From positions 1-15,983 of the forward strand of contig JAILEJ010000176.1 of the NCBI GenBank assembly GCA_024688095.1: a stretch of 15,983 bases of DNA. Reading direction: 5' to 3'. This document shows positions 8,095-15,521 of this stretch, one piece after another (the stretch's first letter is position 1; every line of letters begins with the position of its first letter). Position numbers and translations under genes: made by a program. The notes below the pieces were generated by a model. It worked only from the letters and a program-made list of their open reading frames with translations, did no database searches and was not told the DNA's origin. Source of the stretch: Butyrivibrio sp. (GTDB lineage Bacteria > Bacillota > Clostridia > Lachnospirales > Lachnospiraceae).

Positions 8095-8100
8095 ATATGA

Positions 8101-9030
8101 TCACTCAAATTTTGTTTCGCCTTCAATAAACTTAAATCCACGTAGAAAATCACTTACATTCATTCTGCGCTTTCCTTCAAGCTGAACTTCAAAAACCTCA
8201 AGAAGTCCATTTCCGGCATTAACAGTAAAACTGTCTTTTCCAACAGAAGCAATAACACCTGCCTCACCGCTTTTTCCTTCAACAGCTTTAGCTTTCCATA
8301 TTTTCAACATCTTTCCATTTATCAGTGTAAAGCAGCTTGGCCATGGATTTAGTGCTCTTACAAGCCTGCTTATATAAAATACATCCTGAGCCCAGTTAAT
8401 ATGTCCCATTTCCTTATGCATCTTGGCACATCTGCTTGAAAGATTTTCATCCTGAACAGTTTCAGTAATTGTACCATCTTCTATTTTTTCAAGAGCTGTT
8501 ACTATAACCTTTGCACCAAGCTCACTAAGTTTATCAAAAAGAGTTCCTGCTGTATCATCCTCTTCTATCCTGAGCTTTTCCTGAAGCATTATATTTCCAG
8601 TATCCATACCGGCATTCATCTTCATGACAGTAATTCCTGTATACTCATCACCTTCTATAAGTACCTGATTTATAGGTGATGCACCTCTGTATTTTGGAAG
8701 AAGTGAAGCATGTATATTTACACAGCCATATTTTGGTATATCCAAAACCTCCTGAGAAAGTATCTGTCCAAAAGCAGCTACAACAAAAATATCTGCATTT
8801 AATCCTTTTAAGTATGTAACTGATTCTTCATCACGTATTTTGACTGGCTGGAAAACCGGCAGATCATGCTTTAAAGCGCATGCTTTAACATCTGATATCT
8901 GCATTTCCTTTCCTCTGCCTCTTGGCTTATCCGGCTGTGTTACAACAGCGATCACCTCATGGCCTGCTGCTATAATAGCTTCAAGTGCCCCGACTGCAAA
9001 GTCAGGAGTTCCCATATATACTACTCTCAT
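8101..9030 (-). CDS. fmt: Methionyl-tRNA formyltransferase
   Basis: Fmt formylates Met on initiator tRNA using 10-formyltetrahydrofolate, which starts bacterial protein synthesis. The 309-residue product has the N-terminal formyltransferase Rossmann fold, with MGTPDFAV at 6-13 and a TQPDKPRGRG loop at 31-40. The catalytic triad is Asn105, His107 and Asp143; SLLPKYRG spans 109-116. The C-terminal OB-like tRNA-binding domain occupies about 205-305. Length and motifs are normal. Its ATG shares one base with the def stop (TAATG), so translation is probably coupled to def. Downstream lies an 88-bp spacer with a stem-loop before the metallopeptidase gene. Confidence 0.97.
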   Translation of the reverse strand: MRVVYMGTPDFAVGALEAIIAAGHEVIAVVTQPDKPRGRGKEMQISDVKACALKHDLPVFQPVKIRDEESVTYLKGLNADIFVVAAFGQILSQEVLDIPKYGCVNIHASLLPKYRGASPINQVLIEGDEYTGITVMKMNAGMDTGNIMLQEKLRIEEDDTAGTLFDKLSELGAKVIVTALEKIEDGTITETVQDENLSSRCAKMHKEMGHINWAQDVFYISRLVRALNPWPSCFTLINGKMLKIWKAKAVEGKSGEAGVIASVGKDSFTVNAGNGLLEVFEVQLEGKRRMNVSDFLRGFKFIEGETKFE

Positions 9031-9521
9031 TACTGTTCCTCTTCATTAATTTCCATTAAATCTTCGTTGTTAACAAGGCCGCCTTCTACCTTATCAACAT
9101 ACATCTTCCCTTCAAGATGATCGAGTTCATGACATATTGCTCTTGCAAGAAGTTCCTCGCCTTCAATTATGAATTCCTTCATATTTCTATCATATGCCTT
9201 AGCCTTAACATAGTTAGGTCTTGTAACAACACCTGATTTACCGGGAACTGAAAGGCATCCCTCGTATCCTGTCTGTTCACCTGATGTTTCAAGAATAACA
9301 GGATTAATTAATACGTGAGGATCATCTCCTGTAGTGTCTATTACTACGATTCTTTTTAAAACACCAACCTGAGGCGCAGCAAGTCCTACTCCATTAGCCT
9401 CATACATTGTGTCAAACATATCATCAATAAGTTCATTTATTCTTGGAGTAATTTCCTTAACTTCCTTGCACTTACGCTCAAGTACATCATCTCCATACTC
9501 TCTTATTTGTCTTAATGCCAT
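9030..9521 (-). CDS. def: Peptide deformylase
   Basis: Def removes the N-formyl group from nascent proteins, undoing the Fmt reaction after initiation. The 163-residue product has all three motifs: GVGLAAPQ at 44-51, EGCLS at 87-91 with metal ligand Cys89, and HELDH at 131-135 with ligands His131 and His135 and catalytic Glu132. The short form with EGCLS is consistent with a type 1 deformylase. The ATG at 9521 follows AAGGAG with an 8-nt spacer. The 70-bp gap from priA shows no hairpin or promoter that I can support. The def-fmt pair is the standard arrangement. Confidence 0.97.
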   Translation of the reverse strand: MALRQIREYGDDVLERKCKEVKEITPRINELIDDMFDTMYEANGVGLAAPQVGVLKRIVVIDTTGDDPHVLINPVILETSGEQTGYEGCLSVPGKSGVVTRPNYVKAKAYDRNMKEFIIEGEELLARAICHELDHLEGKMYVDKVEGGLVNNEDLMEINEEEQ

Positions 9522-9591
9522 CTTTTATACTCCTTAATCTAAAAAACTGCTTATTATTCTTACATCATTTTAATCGTATGCTACTATATTG

Positions 9592-11847
9592 TCAAAATCC
9601 ATTTACAGGATCAAAATCAAATTGAACCTGCAAGCCTGATACGTCCTCAGTTTTAGCCATTTGTGCAAGATATTCCTCTAGTATATCCTTAATATCAATA
9701 AGCACATCGTAGTCTTTATCCTTTACATATATAACCATTCGGTATATATCTTTTATTCTACTAATTGCAGCAGAAGCAGGTCCTATTATAACAGTTGAAT
9801 TTCCCTTTCGCTGTTCCATTACAGCTCTTAATCTGTTTGCCTGTCTTACTCCATCCTGCTCATCCTTTGCCCATATTTGAACTGCCATCATATGAGCAAC
9901 CGGAGGATATCCCATTATATTTCTGTAGCTTATCTCTTCCTCATAAAAAGCCTTATAATCCTGCCTTAAAGCCGTCTGGATACTATAATGCTCAGGCTGA
10001 TATGTCTGTATTACTACATTTCCAGGAGCAGTTCCTCTTCCCGCTCTTCCGGCAGCCTGTGTAAGTAGCTGAAATGTTCTCTCCGGTGCCCTGTAATCAC
10101 CTGCGTTAAGAGACATATCTGCTGCAAGAATTCCAACAAGCGTAACTCCTGGAAAATCATGCCCCTTTACAATCATCTGAGTTCCAACAAGTATATCTGC
10201 TTCCCTGTTTGCAAAAGCTGATAATATCTTTTCATAACTGTCTTTAGATTTGGTAGTATCTGCATCCATTCTAAGAACTCTGGCTTGTGGATAAAGCTTA
10301 TGAACTTCTTTTTCAATCTGCTGCGTACCAGCTCTGAATGCTGACACGTATTTTGAGCCGCATTTAGGACATATATGACTGATTTTCTCCTCATATCCGC
10401 AATAATGACATACAAGCTTTCCACCACGATGCTCTGAAAGTGAAACATCACAGTGTGGACATTTAAAGACATGACCACAAGACCTGCAGGATATAAATCC
10501 CGCAAGTCCTCTTCTATTTATAAACAGCATCATCTGTTCATGTCTGTTTAATCTGTCTTCTATTTTCTCCTGAAGTGTTCTGCTAAAAATTGATCTGTTT
10601 CCAGACCTAAGTTCAAGCCTTAAATCAGCTATTTCAACCTCTGGAAGTTCCCCTCCTGAGAGTCTGCTGTTTAATTCAAACAGCTTATATTCACCATTTA
10701 CTGCTTTATAATATGAATTAAGAGAAGGTGTTGCCGATCCAAGAACTACAGATGCACCATCTGGTAAAAGCTTTGCTATCTGTTCTGCAACCTCTCTTGC
10801 ATGATACTTTGGCATACTCTCACTCTTATAAGCCGTCTCATGCTCTTCATCTATTATTATTATTCCAGGCCTTTCAAATGGGGTAAATAATGCAGATCTT
10901 GGACCTATGATAATATCAATTTCACCTTTTCTGGCCCTCTGCATCTGATCATATTTTTCTCCAGGAGAAAGTGTGGAATTCATAACAGAAACCCGATCTC
11001 CAAAATGTCTGTAGAACCTCATAAGTGTCTGATATGTAAGTGATATTTCAGGAATAAGTACAATAGCCTGATACCCTCTTTTTACAATCTGCTCAATCAA
11101 TTTGATATAAACAAATGTCTTTCCACTTCCCGTAATTCCATGTATCAAATATGTCTTTTTATCACCATTATCAAAATCAGTTGTGACTGTATCAATGATG
11201 TTTTTCTGGTCCGGGCTAAGCTCAAGGTCGTCGCTTCCCGCATCCTTTATGGAAACAGGGTTTCTGTAATAATTATCACTTTCAACCTTTATTATTCCTT
11301 TATCGGCCATACTTTTTATAGTAGCTGATGATACTGCAAGCTTTTTTGTTATCAGCTCATATGGTATCCGGTTTCCATAATTATCAAGAAGCTCTTTTAA
11401 TATACGTTCTCTTGCATATTGCTTCTTATTTTTGCATTCATAATACAGTTCTGTTAATTCCCTTAGTTCAAGCCTTGGTAAAACATATTTATGTTCAAGC
11501 ATTTTCTGTTTCTTACTGGCAGGAAGAACTGTTTTTAAAGCAGTTATCATTGTTGAGCCATAGGTCTTTTTCATCCAGGCTGCAAGCTTAATACTTCTTT
11601 CAGTTGCAGCCTCATTTCCCTCATCGATGGAAATAATATCTTTAATCTTTGACGTGTCAAACCCTGGCTCTTTTGTAATTTCTATCACATATCCTTTTCT
11701 GACAGTATTACCGTTACCAAAGGGTATGCTTACACAGCTTCCCATAATAACTTTATTTTCTAAGCTTTCCGGTATCCTGTAAGTAAAGGGACGATCCACC
11801 TTTTCATGTGAAATATCAATTATTATTCTGGCGTACTTTTCGCTCAT
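9592..11847 (-). CDS. priA: Primosomal protein N', replication restart DNA helicase
   Basis: PriA recognises stalled or repaired forks, unwinds DNA 3' to 5' and starts reloading of the replicative helicase. The 751-residue product has an N-terminal 3'-DNA-binding domain (about 1-105) and a winged-helix region (about 140-200). The superfamily 2 helicase core has Walker A GITGSGKT at 237-244, DEEH at 333-336 and SAT at 371-373. The C-terminal helicase half has QAAGRAGR at 597-604. Eight cysteines (454, 457, 463, 466, 480, 483, 493, 496) form the two-zinc insert characteristic of PriA. The ATG lies inside the end of murE, giving a 32-bp overlap; AGGAG sits 7 nt upstream, also within murE. Translation is therefore likely coupled to murE. 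Confidence 0.97.
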   Translation of the reverse strand: MSEKYARIIIDISHEKVDRPFTYRIPESLENKVIMGSCVSIPFGNGNTVRKGYVIEITKEPGFDTSKIKDIISIDEGNEAATERSIKLAAWMKKTYGSTMITALKTVLPASKKQKMLEHKYVLPRLELRELTELYYECKNKKQYARERILKELLDNYGNRIPYELITKKLAVSSATIKSMADKGIIKVESDNYYRNPVSIKDAGSDDLELSPDQKNIIDTVTTDFDNGDKKTYLIHGITGSGKTFVYIKLIEQIVKRGYQAIVLIPEISLTYQTLMRFYRHFGDRVSVMNSTLSPGEKYDQMQRARKGEIDIIIGPRSALFTPFERPGIIIIDEEHETAYKSESMPKYHAREVAEQIAKLLPDGASVVLGSATPSLNSYYKAVNGEYKLFELNSRLSGGELPEVEIADLRLELRSGNRSIFSRTLQEKIEDRLNRHEQMMLFINRRGLAGFISCRSCGHVFKCPHCDVSLSEHRGGKLVCHYCGYEEKISHICPKCGSKYVSAFRAGTQQIEKEVHKLYPQARVLRMDADTTKSKDSYEKILSAFANREADILVGTQMIVKGHDFPGVTLVGILAADMSLNAGDYRAPERTFQLLTQAAGRAGRGTAPGNVVIQTYQPEHYSIQTALRQDYKAFYEEEISYRNIMGYPPVAHMMAVQIWAKDEQDGVRQANRLRAVMEQRKGNSTVIIGPASAAISRIKDIYRMVIYVKDKDYDVLIDIKDILEEYLAQMAKTEDVSGLQVQFDFDPVNGF

Positions 11848-13321
11848 CCAGTATCTCCTGAATTAATTCTCTTTCATCCATATGATATTTTACACCTTTT
11901 ATTTCCTGATAGTCTTCATGACCTTTTCCAGCAAGGACTATGATATCACCCTGCTCTCCATTATCGATAGCATAGGCTATAGCTTCCTTTCTATCCTCAA
12001 TCATAATATATTTTCCATCAGTTTTTTTAATACCTGTCTCAATATCATTCATTATATCCAGAGGCTCTTCAAATCTTGGATTATCAGATGTAATAATTGT
12101 AAAATCTGCAACCTTTCCACTTACTTCACCCATTTCAAATCTGCGAAGCTTTGATCGATTTCCCCCACAGCCAAAGAGGCATATAAGTCTGTTTGGATGA
12201 TAATCCTTAAGTGTTGATAAAAGACTCTTAAGCGCCATTGCATTATGGGCATAGTCTATCATCAAAGTAAAGTCATCAGAAACCTTTACCATTTCAATTC
12301 TGCCCTTAACCTTTGCCGCCTTAAGTGCTCTCTGAATCTCATCCTCATTACATCCAAAATGTCTTGCAACAGCAATTGCACAAAGCGCATTATAAACACT
12401 GAACTTTCCAGGTGTAAGTACTTCAGCATGAACATTTATAAGTCCTTCTGTGTCAAAAAATACACCAAGCTGACCTGGCTTATGTATATATGCCAGATTA
12501 AGAGCCCTGATATCAACTCCCTCTTTCATGCCAAATCTCTCAACATCACATGTATGTCCTTCTAGTATATCATCTACATGCTTGTCGTCACCATTAACTA
12601 TACCAATTCTGCACTGCTTAAATAATAAACCTTTACAATGCATATAATCATCAAAGTCTTTATGCTCATTTGGTCCAATATGGTCCGGCTCAATATTTGT
12701 AAATATACCTATATCAAAAATAAAGCCCTGTGTTCTATGAAGCATAAGTCCCTGAGATGAAACTTCCATTACAACAGTATCACATCCTGCATCAACCATT
12801 CTCTTCATATACTCCTGTAAAGTATATGATTCTGGTGTTGTATTTTCAGAATGAATATGTTCATCACCTATAATAACCTCTACAGTACCAATCAAGCCAA
12901 CCTTATGGCCTGCATTTTCAAGCATACTCTTTATAAGATATGTAGTAGTTGTTTTTCCTTTAGTACCTGTGATACCTACAGTTTTAAGTTTGCTGGCTGG
13001 ATGATCAAAATATGCTGCAGAAATAAATGCCATTGCATATCTTGTATCATCAACTCTTATAACTGTCATTTCGCAGTTTTCCGGAAGTTCTACATCATCC
13101 TGAACTACGATTGCTGCAGCATTTTTCTCAGCTGCATCCACAGAACAACTATGTCCATCAAAATTAGCGCCCTTGATACACAAAAACAAGGAACCCTCGC
13201 TTATTTTTCTGTTATCATTTACAACATCTTTTATTTCTATTTTTTCAACATCAGCAACAATCTCTGAATTACCTACAGTTGCCTTATAATTTAACCCCTC
13301 TAATAACTTTTTTAAGATCAT
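11816..13321 (-). CDS. murE: UDP-MurNAc-tripeptide ligase, probably meso-diaminopimelate-adding
   Basis: MurE adds the third residue of the peptidoglycan stem peptide to UDP-MurNAc-L-Ala-D-Glu in the cytoplasm, using ATP. The 501-residue product shows the three-domain Mur ligase layout. The ATP loop GTKGKTTT is at 119-126, the UDP-substrate TTPES at 161-165, and the probable carbamylated lysine is Lys230 (KGLLF). DYAHN is at 356-360, GCGGNRSKLRR at 384-394, and DNPR is at 413-416 with Glu418. DNPR at this place is the signature of meso-DAP enzymes; lysine-adding MurE has a different sequence, so meso-DAP is the likely substrate (inference). The GGNRS form differs from the commoner GGDRD. ATG 13321 follows AAAGGAG at 13338-13332 with a long 10-nt spacer. 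The gene appears to head a new transcription unit after the 222-bp spacer. Confidence 0.95.
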   Translation of the reverse strand: MILKKLLEGLNYKATVGNSEIVADVEKIEIKDVVNDNRKISEGSLFLCIKGANFDGHSCSVDAAEKNAAAIVVQDDVELPENCEMTVIRVDDTRYAMAFISAAYFDHPASKLKTVGITGTKGKTTTTYLIKSMLENAGHKVGLIGTVEVIIGDEHIHSENTTPESYTLQEYMKRMVDAGCDTVVMEVSSQGLMLHRTQGFIFDIGIFTNIEPDHIGPNEHKDFDDYMHCKGLLFKQCRIGIVNGDDKHVDDILEGHTCDVERFGMKEGVDIRALNLAYIHKPGQLGVFFDTEGLINVHAEVLTPGKFSVYNALCAIAVARHFGCNEDEIQRALKAAKVKGRIEMVKVSDDFTLMIDYAHNAMALKSLLSTLKDYHPNRLICLFGCGGNRSKLRRFEMGEVSGKVADFTIITSDNPRFEEPLDIMNDIETGIKKTDGKYIMIEDRKEAIAYAIDNGEQGDIIVLAGKGHEDYQEIKGVKYHMDERELIQEILDERKVRQNNN

Positions 13322-13404
13322 ACGTCTCAGACTCCTTTCTTTTCATTTATTTAATAGAAACCTGTTTATTTTTTAAAGTTTTCTTTTGATTTTCTTTCCT
13401 TTTA

Positions 13405-13419
13405 GAACACAGTTTGTTC
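13405..13419. repeat. Short inverted repeat GAACA/TGTTC upstream of murE
   Basis: The arms GAACA and TGTTC are separated by 5 nt. The repeat lies just downstream of the murE promoter candidate in the murE direction, so it could be an operator or the first hairpin of the leader. It shares its half-site with the repeat at 13528-13543, but five-base arms are weak evidence in A+T-rich DNA. Confidence 0.3.
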
Positions 13420-13446
13420 ATATTTAGACTGTAGTATTTATATCAA
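13417..13446 (-). promoter_or_regulatory. Weak sigma-A-like promoter candidate for murE and following genes
   Basis: On the minus strand a -35-like TTGATA (13446-13441) is followed after 18 nt by a -10-like TATGAA (13422-13417, four of six consensus bases). It lies about 95 bp upstream of the murE ATG and downstream of the terminator-like hairpin, where a promoter is expected. The match is modest, and A+T-rich DNA gives many such matches by chance. Confidence 0.3.
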
Positions 13447-13468
13447 GATAGTTGATGAATTCACTATC
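13447..13468. repeat. Inverted repeat GATAGT/ACTATC in the recJ-murE spacer
   Basis: Six-base arms flank a 10-nt loop. On the minus strand it directly abuts the -35-like TTGATA at 13446-13441, a position suitable for a repressor or activator site. It may equally be a chance repeat. Confidence 0.3.
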
Positions 13469-13480
13469 TCCCCCTCATAA

Positions 13481-13525
13481 GAAAACCGCAGAACACATGC
13501 TTCCAAGCATGTGTTTTTGTGGTTT
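13481..13525 (-). terminator. Long interrupted hairpin, likely transcription terminator after recJ
   Basis: An inner 9-bp stem (13492-13500 with 13507-13515, loop TTCCAA) is extended by an outer stem (13483-13490 with 13518-13525). In the recJ direction the hairpin is followed by TTTTCTT, partly within the outer arm. In the other direction the inner stem is followed by a run of T. The outer stem pairs slightly better as plus-strand RNA (G-U rather than A-C), so it may work both ways. It starts 19 bp after the recJ stop. Confidence 0.55.
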
Positions 13526-13527
13526 AT

Positions 13528-13543
13528 GGAACAAATATGTTCC
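13528..13543. repeat. Perfect inverted repeat directly after the recJ stop
   Basis: Six-base arms GGAACA and TGTTCC flank a 4-nt loop and touch the recJ stop codon. No T-run follows, so it is not a terminator by itself. The half-site resembles that of the repeat at 13405-13419. Possible roles are protein binding or mRNA 3'-end protection; neither is shown. Confidence 0.4.
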
Positions 13544-15337
13544 TTAGTTTTTTTCTATGTAAGGCAAAAAGTCCTGCATTACTATCTGAAGATTTTCTCT
13601 GTCTCGAAATACATTTATATCCGGAGCATATGCAATATTTATATATATTTTTTCCTTTAATGTTCCTTCATATAATTTATCAATAGTTTCTGAACCAAAA
13701 TTTTCATTTAAAAACATAGTCCATCTTTCCATGTCTCCGAAATATACCATTTCATAACTTCTGCCTTCACTGTCAAGAATAGAATATTTTCCACAGTTTT
13801 GGTTCTTTCCCATAATCCTTCCTGATATAAGCTGAACCTTACGTTCTGCAAATACAGGCTTCTTATTGGCATTTCCAAACGGCTCAAGCACTTTAAATTC
13901 TTTGACAAGATTCATTGTTGCATATTTTAAAGGCATAACCATATCTATATGCTCAACCTTTTCAAAGTCATTATCTGATAACCTGCATTCGTCATTTAAT
14001 CTTTGCCTTAAAATGTCTATATTTTTCTCTTCTAATGAAAATCCAGCTGCCATTTTGTGGCCACCAAATTTAGTAAATAAATCTCTGCATTTAGACATTT
14101 CAGCAAACATATCGTAATTATCAATAGACCTTCCAGAACCCTTACAGATATTTTCCCCATCTGTTATTACTAGTGCCGGTCTGTTGTACTTTTCTTTTAA
14201 CTTTCCTGCTATGATTCCGGCAACAGACTCATGGCTGTCTTTTAAATATATCACTATTACCTTTGGAAGTTCGTGATATTCTGTGGCCATATATTCAGAT
14301 GCTGTAACTACACCTTTTTCAGTCAGTGTTTTTCTCTCACCATTTAGCTCTACAAGCTTTTCAGCAAGCTCATTTGCTTCGTCCTCAGATACCGCATCAA
14401 GAAGCTCTAAAGCTGTAGAAGCACTTGATAACCGCCCTGTTGCATTAAGACATGGACCTATAATGAATCCATAGTGATAGCAACTAATTGCTTTACTATC
14501 AAGTCCATTCAGTCTGATAAGAGACTGTAGCCCAAAGTTATTACATCCTTTGATCCGTTTTAGCGATTCCTTAACAAATATTCTATTTTCATCAGACAAG
14601 GGCATAACATCACAAACTGTTGCAAGACCGGCAAATACAATCATTTCATTTAGGAAAGCATCTTTACCTTCTATATGTTCTCCCATTTTATCGAATAAAA
14701 CTTCCAGAAACTTATAAGCAACTACTGCTCCGCATATTTCTTTAAATGGATATTCGCAATCTTTCCTTTTGGGATCTACAATAGCATCCGCTGGTGGCAA
14801 AACCTCATTTGAAGCTCCATCTGATTCAATATACGGAACTTCATGATGATCTGTTACAACTACTGTCATATTTAGCTCTTTAGCTAATTGTACCTGTTCT
14901 GCAGCAGCAATTCCATTATCACAGGTCATTATGACATTTATACCATCATCCTTCGCATTTTTTACAAGATTATCATTTAATCCATATCCATCAAGAATCC
15001 TGTGTGGTAACCTTACATCTACATTTGCACCGGCCTTTTCGAGTCCTTTTTTTAATATAAAGGAAGATGTTACACCATCTACATCATAATCACCAATTAC
15101 ACGAATTTTTTCATTAGCATCTATTGCTTTTAATATTATCTCTGCTGCCTTTTCTATGTCTGGTAATTTATATGGGTCATGTAAAAATGATTTACCCCCA
15201 TTAATATACATATTTATCGCTTCATCACCTATAACATCCCTGTTTCTGATAAGCCTTGCTGTAATTACACTTATCCCAAATTTTTCAGAAATTTTATTAA
15301 AATCTGCCTTTTTAGCAGCAACCATCCATTTCGACAT
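13544..15337 (-). CDS. recJ: Single-stranded-DNA-specific exonuclease RecJ
   Basis: RecJ is a 5' to 3' single-strand DNA exonuclease of recombination and mismatch/base-excision repair. From ATG 15337 the product has 597 residues. DHH-family motifs are present: GDYDVDG at 82-88, CDNG at 139-142 and TDHH at 162-165, which supply the metal-binding Asp and His residues. GPCLNATGR is at 294-302, and the DHHA1 motif GGHKMAAG is at 425-432. The C-terminal OB-fold part follows from about 455. The frame is open further to GTG 15388, adding 17 residues, but that start has no ribosome binding site, while ATG 15337 has CGGGGA 6 nt upstream and gives the family-like beginning MSKWMVAAKKADFNKI. The gene lies after a terminator-like hairpin following secF. 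I could not identify its promoter. Confidence 0.95.
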   Translation of the reverse strand: MSKWMVAAKKADFNKISEKFGISVITARLIRNRDVIGDEAINMYINGGKSFLHDPYKLPDIEKAAEIILKAIDANEKIRVIGDYDVDGVTSSFILKKGLEKAGANVDVRLPHRILDGYGLNDNLVKNAKDDGINVIMTCDNGIAAAEQVQLAKELNMTVVVTDHHEVPYIESDGASNEVLPPADAIVDPKRKDCEYPFKEICGAVVAYKFLEVLFDKMGEHIEGKDAFLNEMIVFAGLATVCDVMPLSDENRIFVKESLKRIKGCNNFGLQSLIRLNGLDSKAISCYHYGFIIGPCLNATGRLSSASTALELLDAVSEDEANELAEKLVELNGERKTLTEKGVVTASEYMATEYHELPKVIVIYLKDSHESVAGIIAGKLKEKYNRPALVITDGENICKGSGRSIDNYDMFAEMSKCRDLFTKFGGHKMAAGFSLEEKNIDILRQRLNDECRLSDNDFEKVEHIDMVMPLKYATMNLVKEFKVLEPFGNANKKPVFAERKVQLISGRIMGKNQNCGKYSILDSEGRSYEMVYFGDMERWTMFLNENFGSETIDKLYEGTLKEKIYINIAYAPDINVFRDRENLQIVMQDFLPYIEKN

Positions 15338-15347
15338 AATTTTCCCC

Positions 15348-15362
15348 GAATCTGTAGGATTC
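15348..15362. repeat. Small hairpin touching the recJ ribosome binding site
   Basis: Five-base arms GAATC and GATTC flank a 5-nt loop. On the minus strand the hairpin ends directly before the GGGG at 15347-15344 that serves as the recJ ribosome binding site. It could modulate ribosome access, but a 5-bp stem is weak. Confidence 0.3.
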
Positions 15363-15409
15363 CTGGGCGCGATCTCATTTTTGCGCACAAGAAGTCATTT
15401 ATTTTTACC

Positions 15410-15473
15410 AAAAAACAGAGGGTTATAAGCAACTATATCCGACAAGAACTGATATGTCACTCTAACCCTCTGT
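15410..15473 (-). terminator. Extended hairpin plus T-run after secF, likely intrinsic terminator
   Basis: In minus-strand RNA an 11-bp perfect stem (15473-15463 with 15425-15415) is followed by a run of T (15415-15410). The 37-nt interior can fold further: GTGAC (15460-15456) pairs with GTTGC (15433-15429), and ATATC (15455-15451) with GATAT (15439-15435). That leaves an 11-nt apical loop and makes 21 pairs in all. Two interior pairs are G-U on this strand and would be A-C on the other, supporting minus-strand transcription. It probably ends the secF transcript; the long interior is unusual for a plain terminator. Confidence 0.7.
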
Positions 15474-15487
15474 AAGATTATTATATT

Positions 15488-15511
15488 GGATTAGAAATAA
15501 TTATTTCATCC
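15488..15511. repeat. A+T-rich hairpin just after the secF stop
   Basis: GGAT and GAAAT pair with ATTTC and ATCC around a 4-nt loop, with a 2-nt bulge on one side. It lies 10 bp after the secF stop and before the stronger terminator hairpin. It may stabilise the secF mRNA 3' end; function is unproven. Confidence 0.35.
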
Positions 15512-15521
15512 AAATACTCTA

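Noticed and set aside
10173..10505. 110-codon minus-strand frame inside priA
   Set aside because: It is in another frame through the zinc-finger region of priA, whose eight cysteines are intact in the priA frame.
12851..13267. 138-codon plus-strand frame opposite murE
   Set aside because: It is antisense to the ATP-binding domain of murE, has biased Cys/Ile/Asn content, and no recognisable motif; murE covers the whole region.
13347..13421. 24-codon Lys-rich open frame on the minus strand between recJ and murE (begins MNKLCSKRKENQKK)
   Set aside because: There is no ribosome binding site before its ATG, and the ATG overlaps the -10-like element of the promoter candidate. Its Lys-rich content is what an A-rich spacer gives by chance.
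13405..13543. GAACA/TGTTC repeats as LexA (SOS) boxes near recJ
   Set aside because: The Firmicutes LexA box is GAAC-N4-GTTC. Here the GAAC to GTTC spacing is 6 and 7, and neither repeat lies in front of a recJ promoter.
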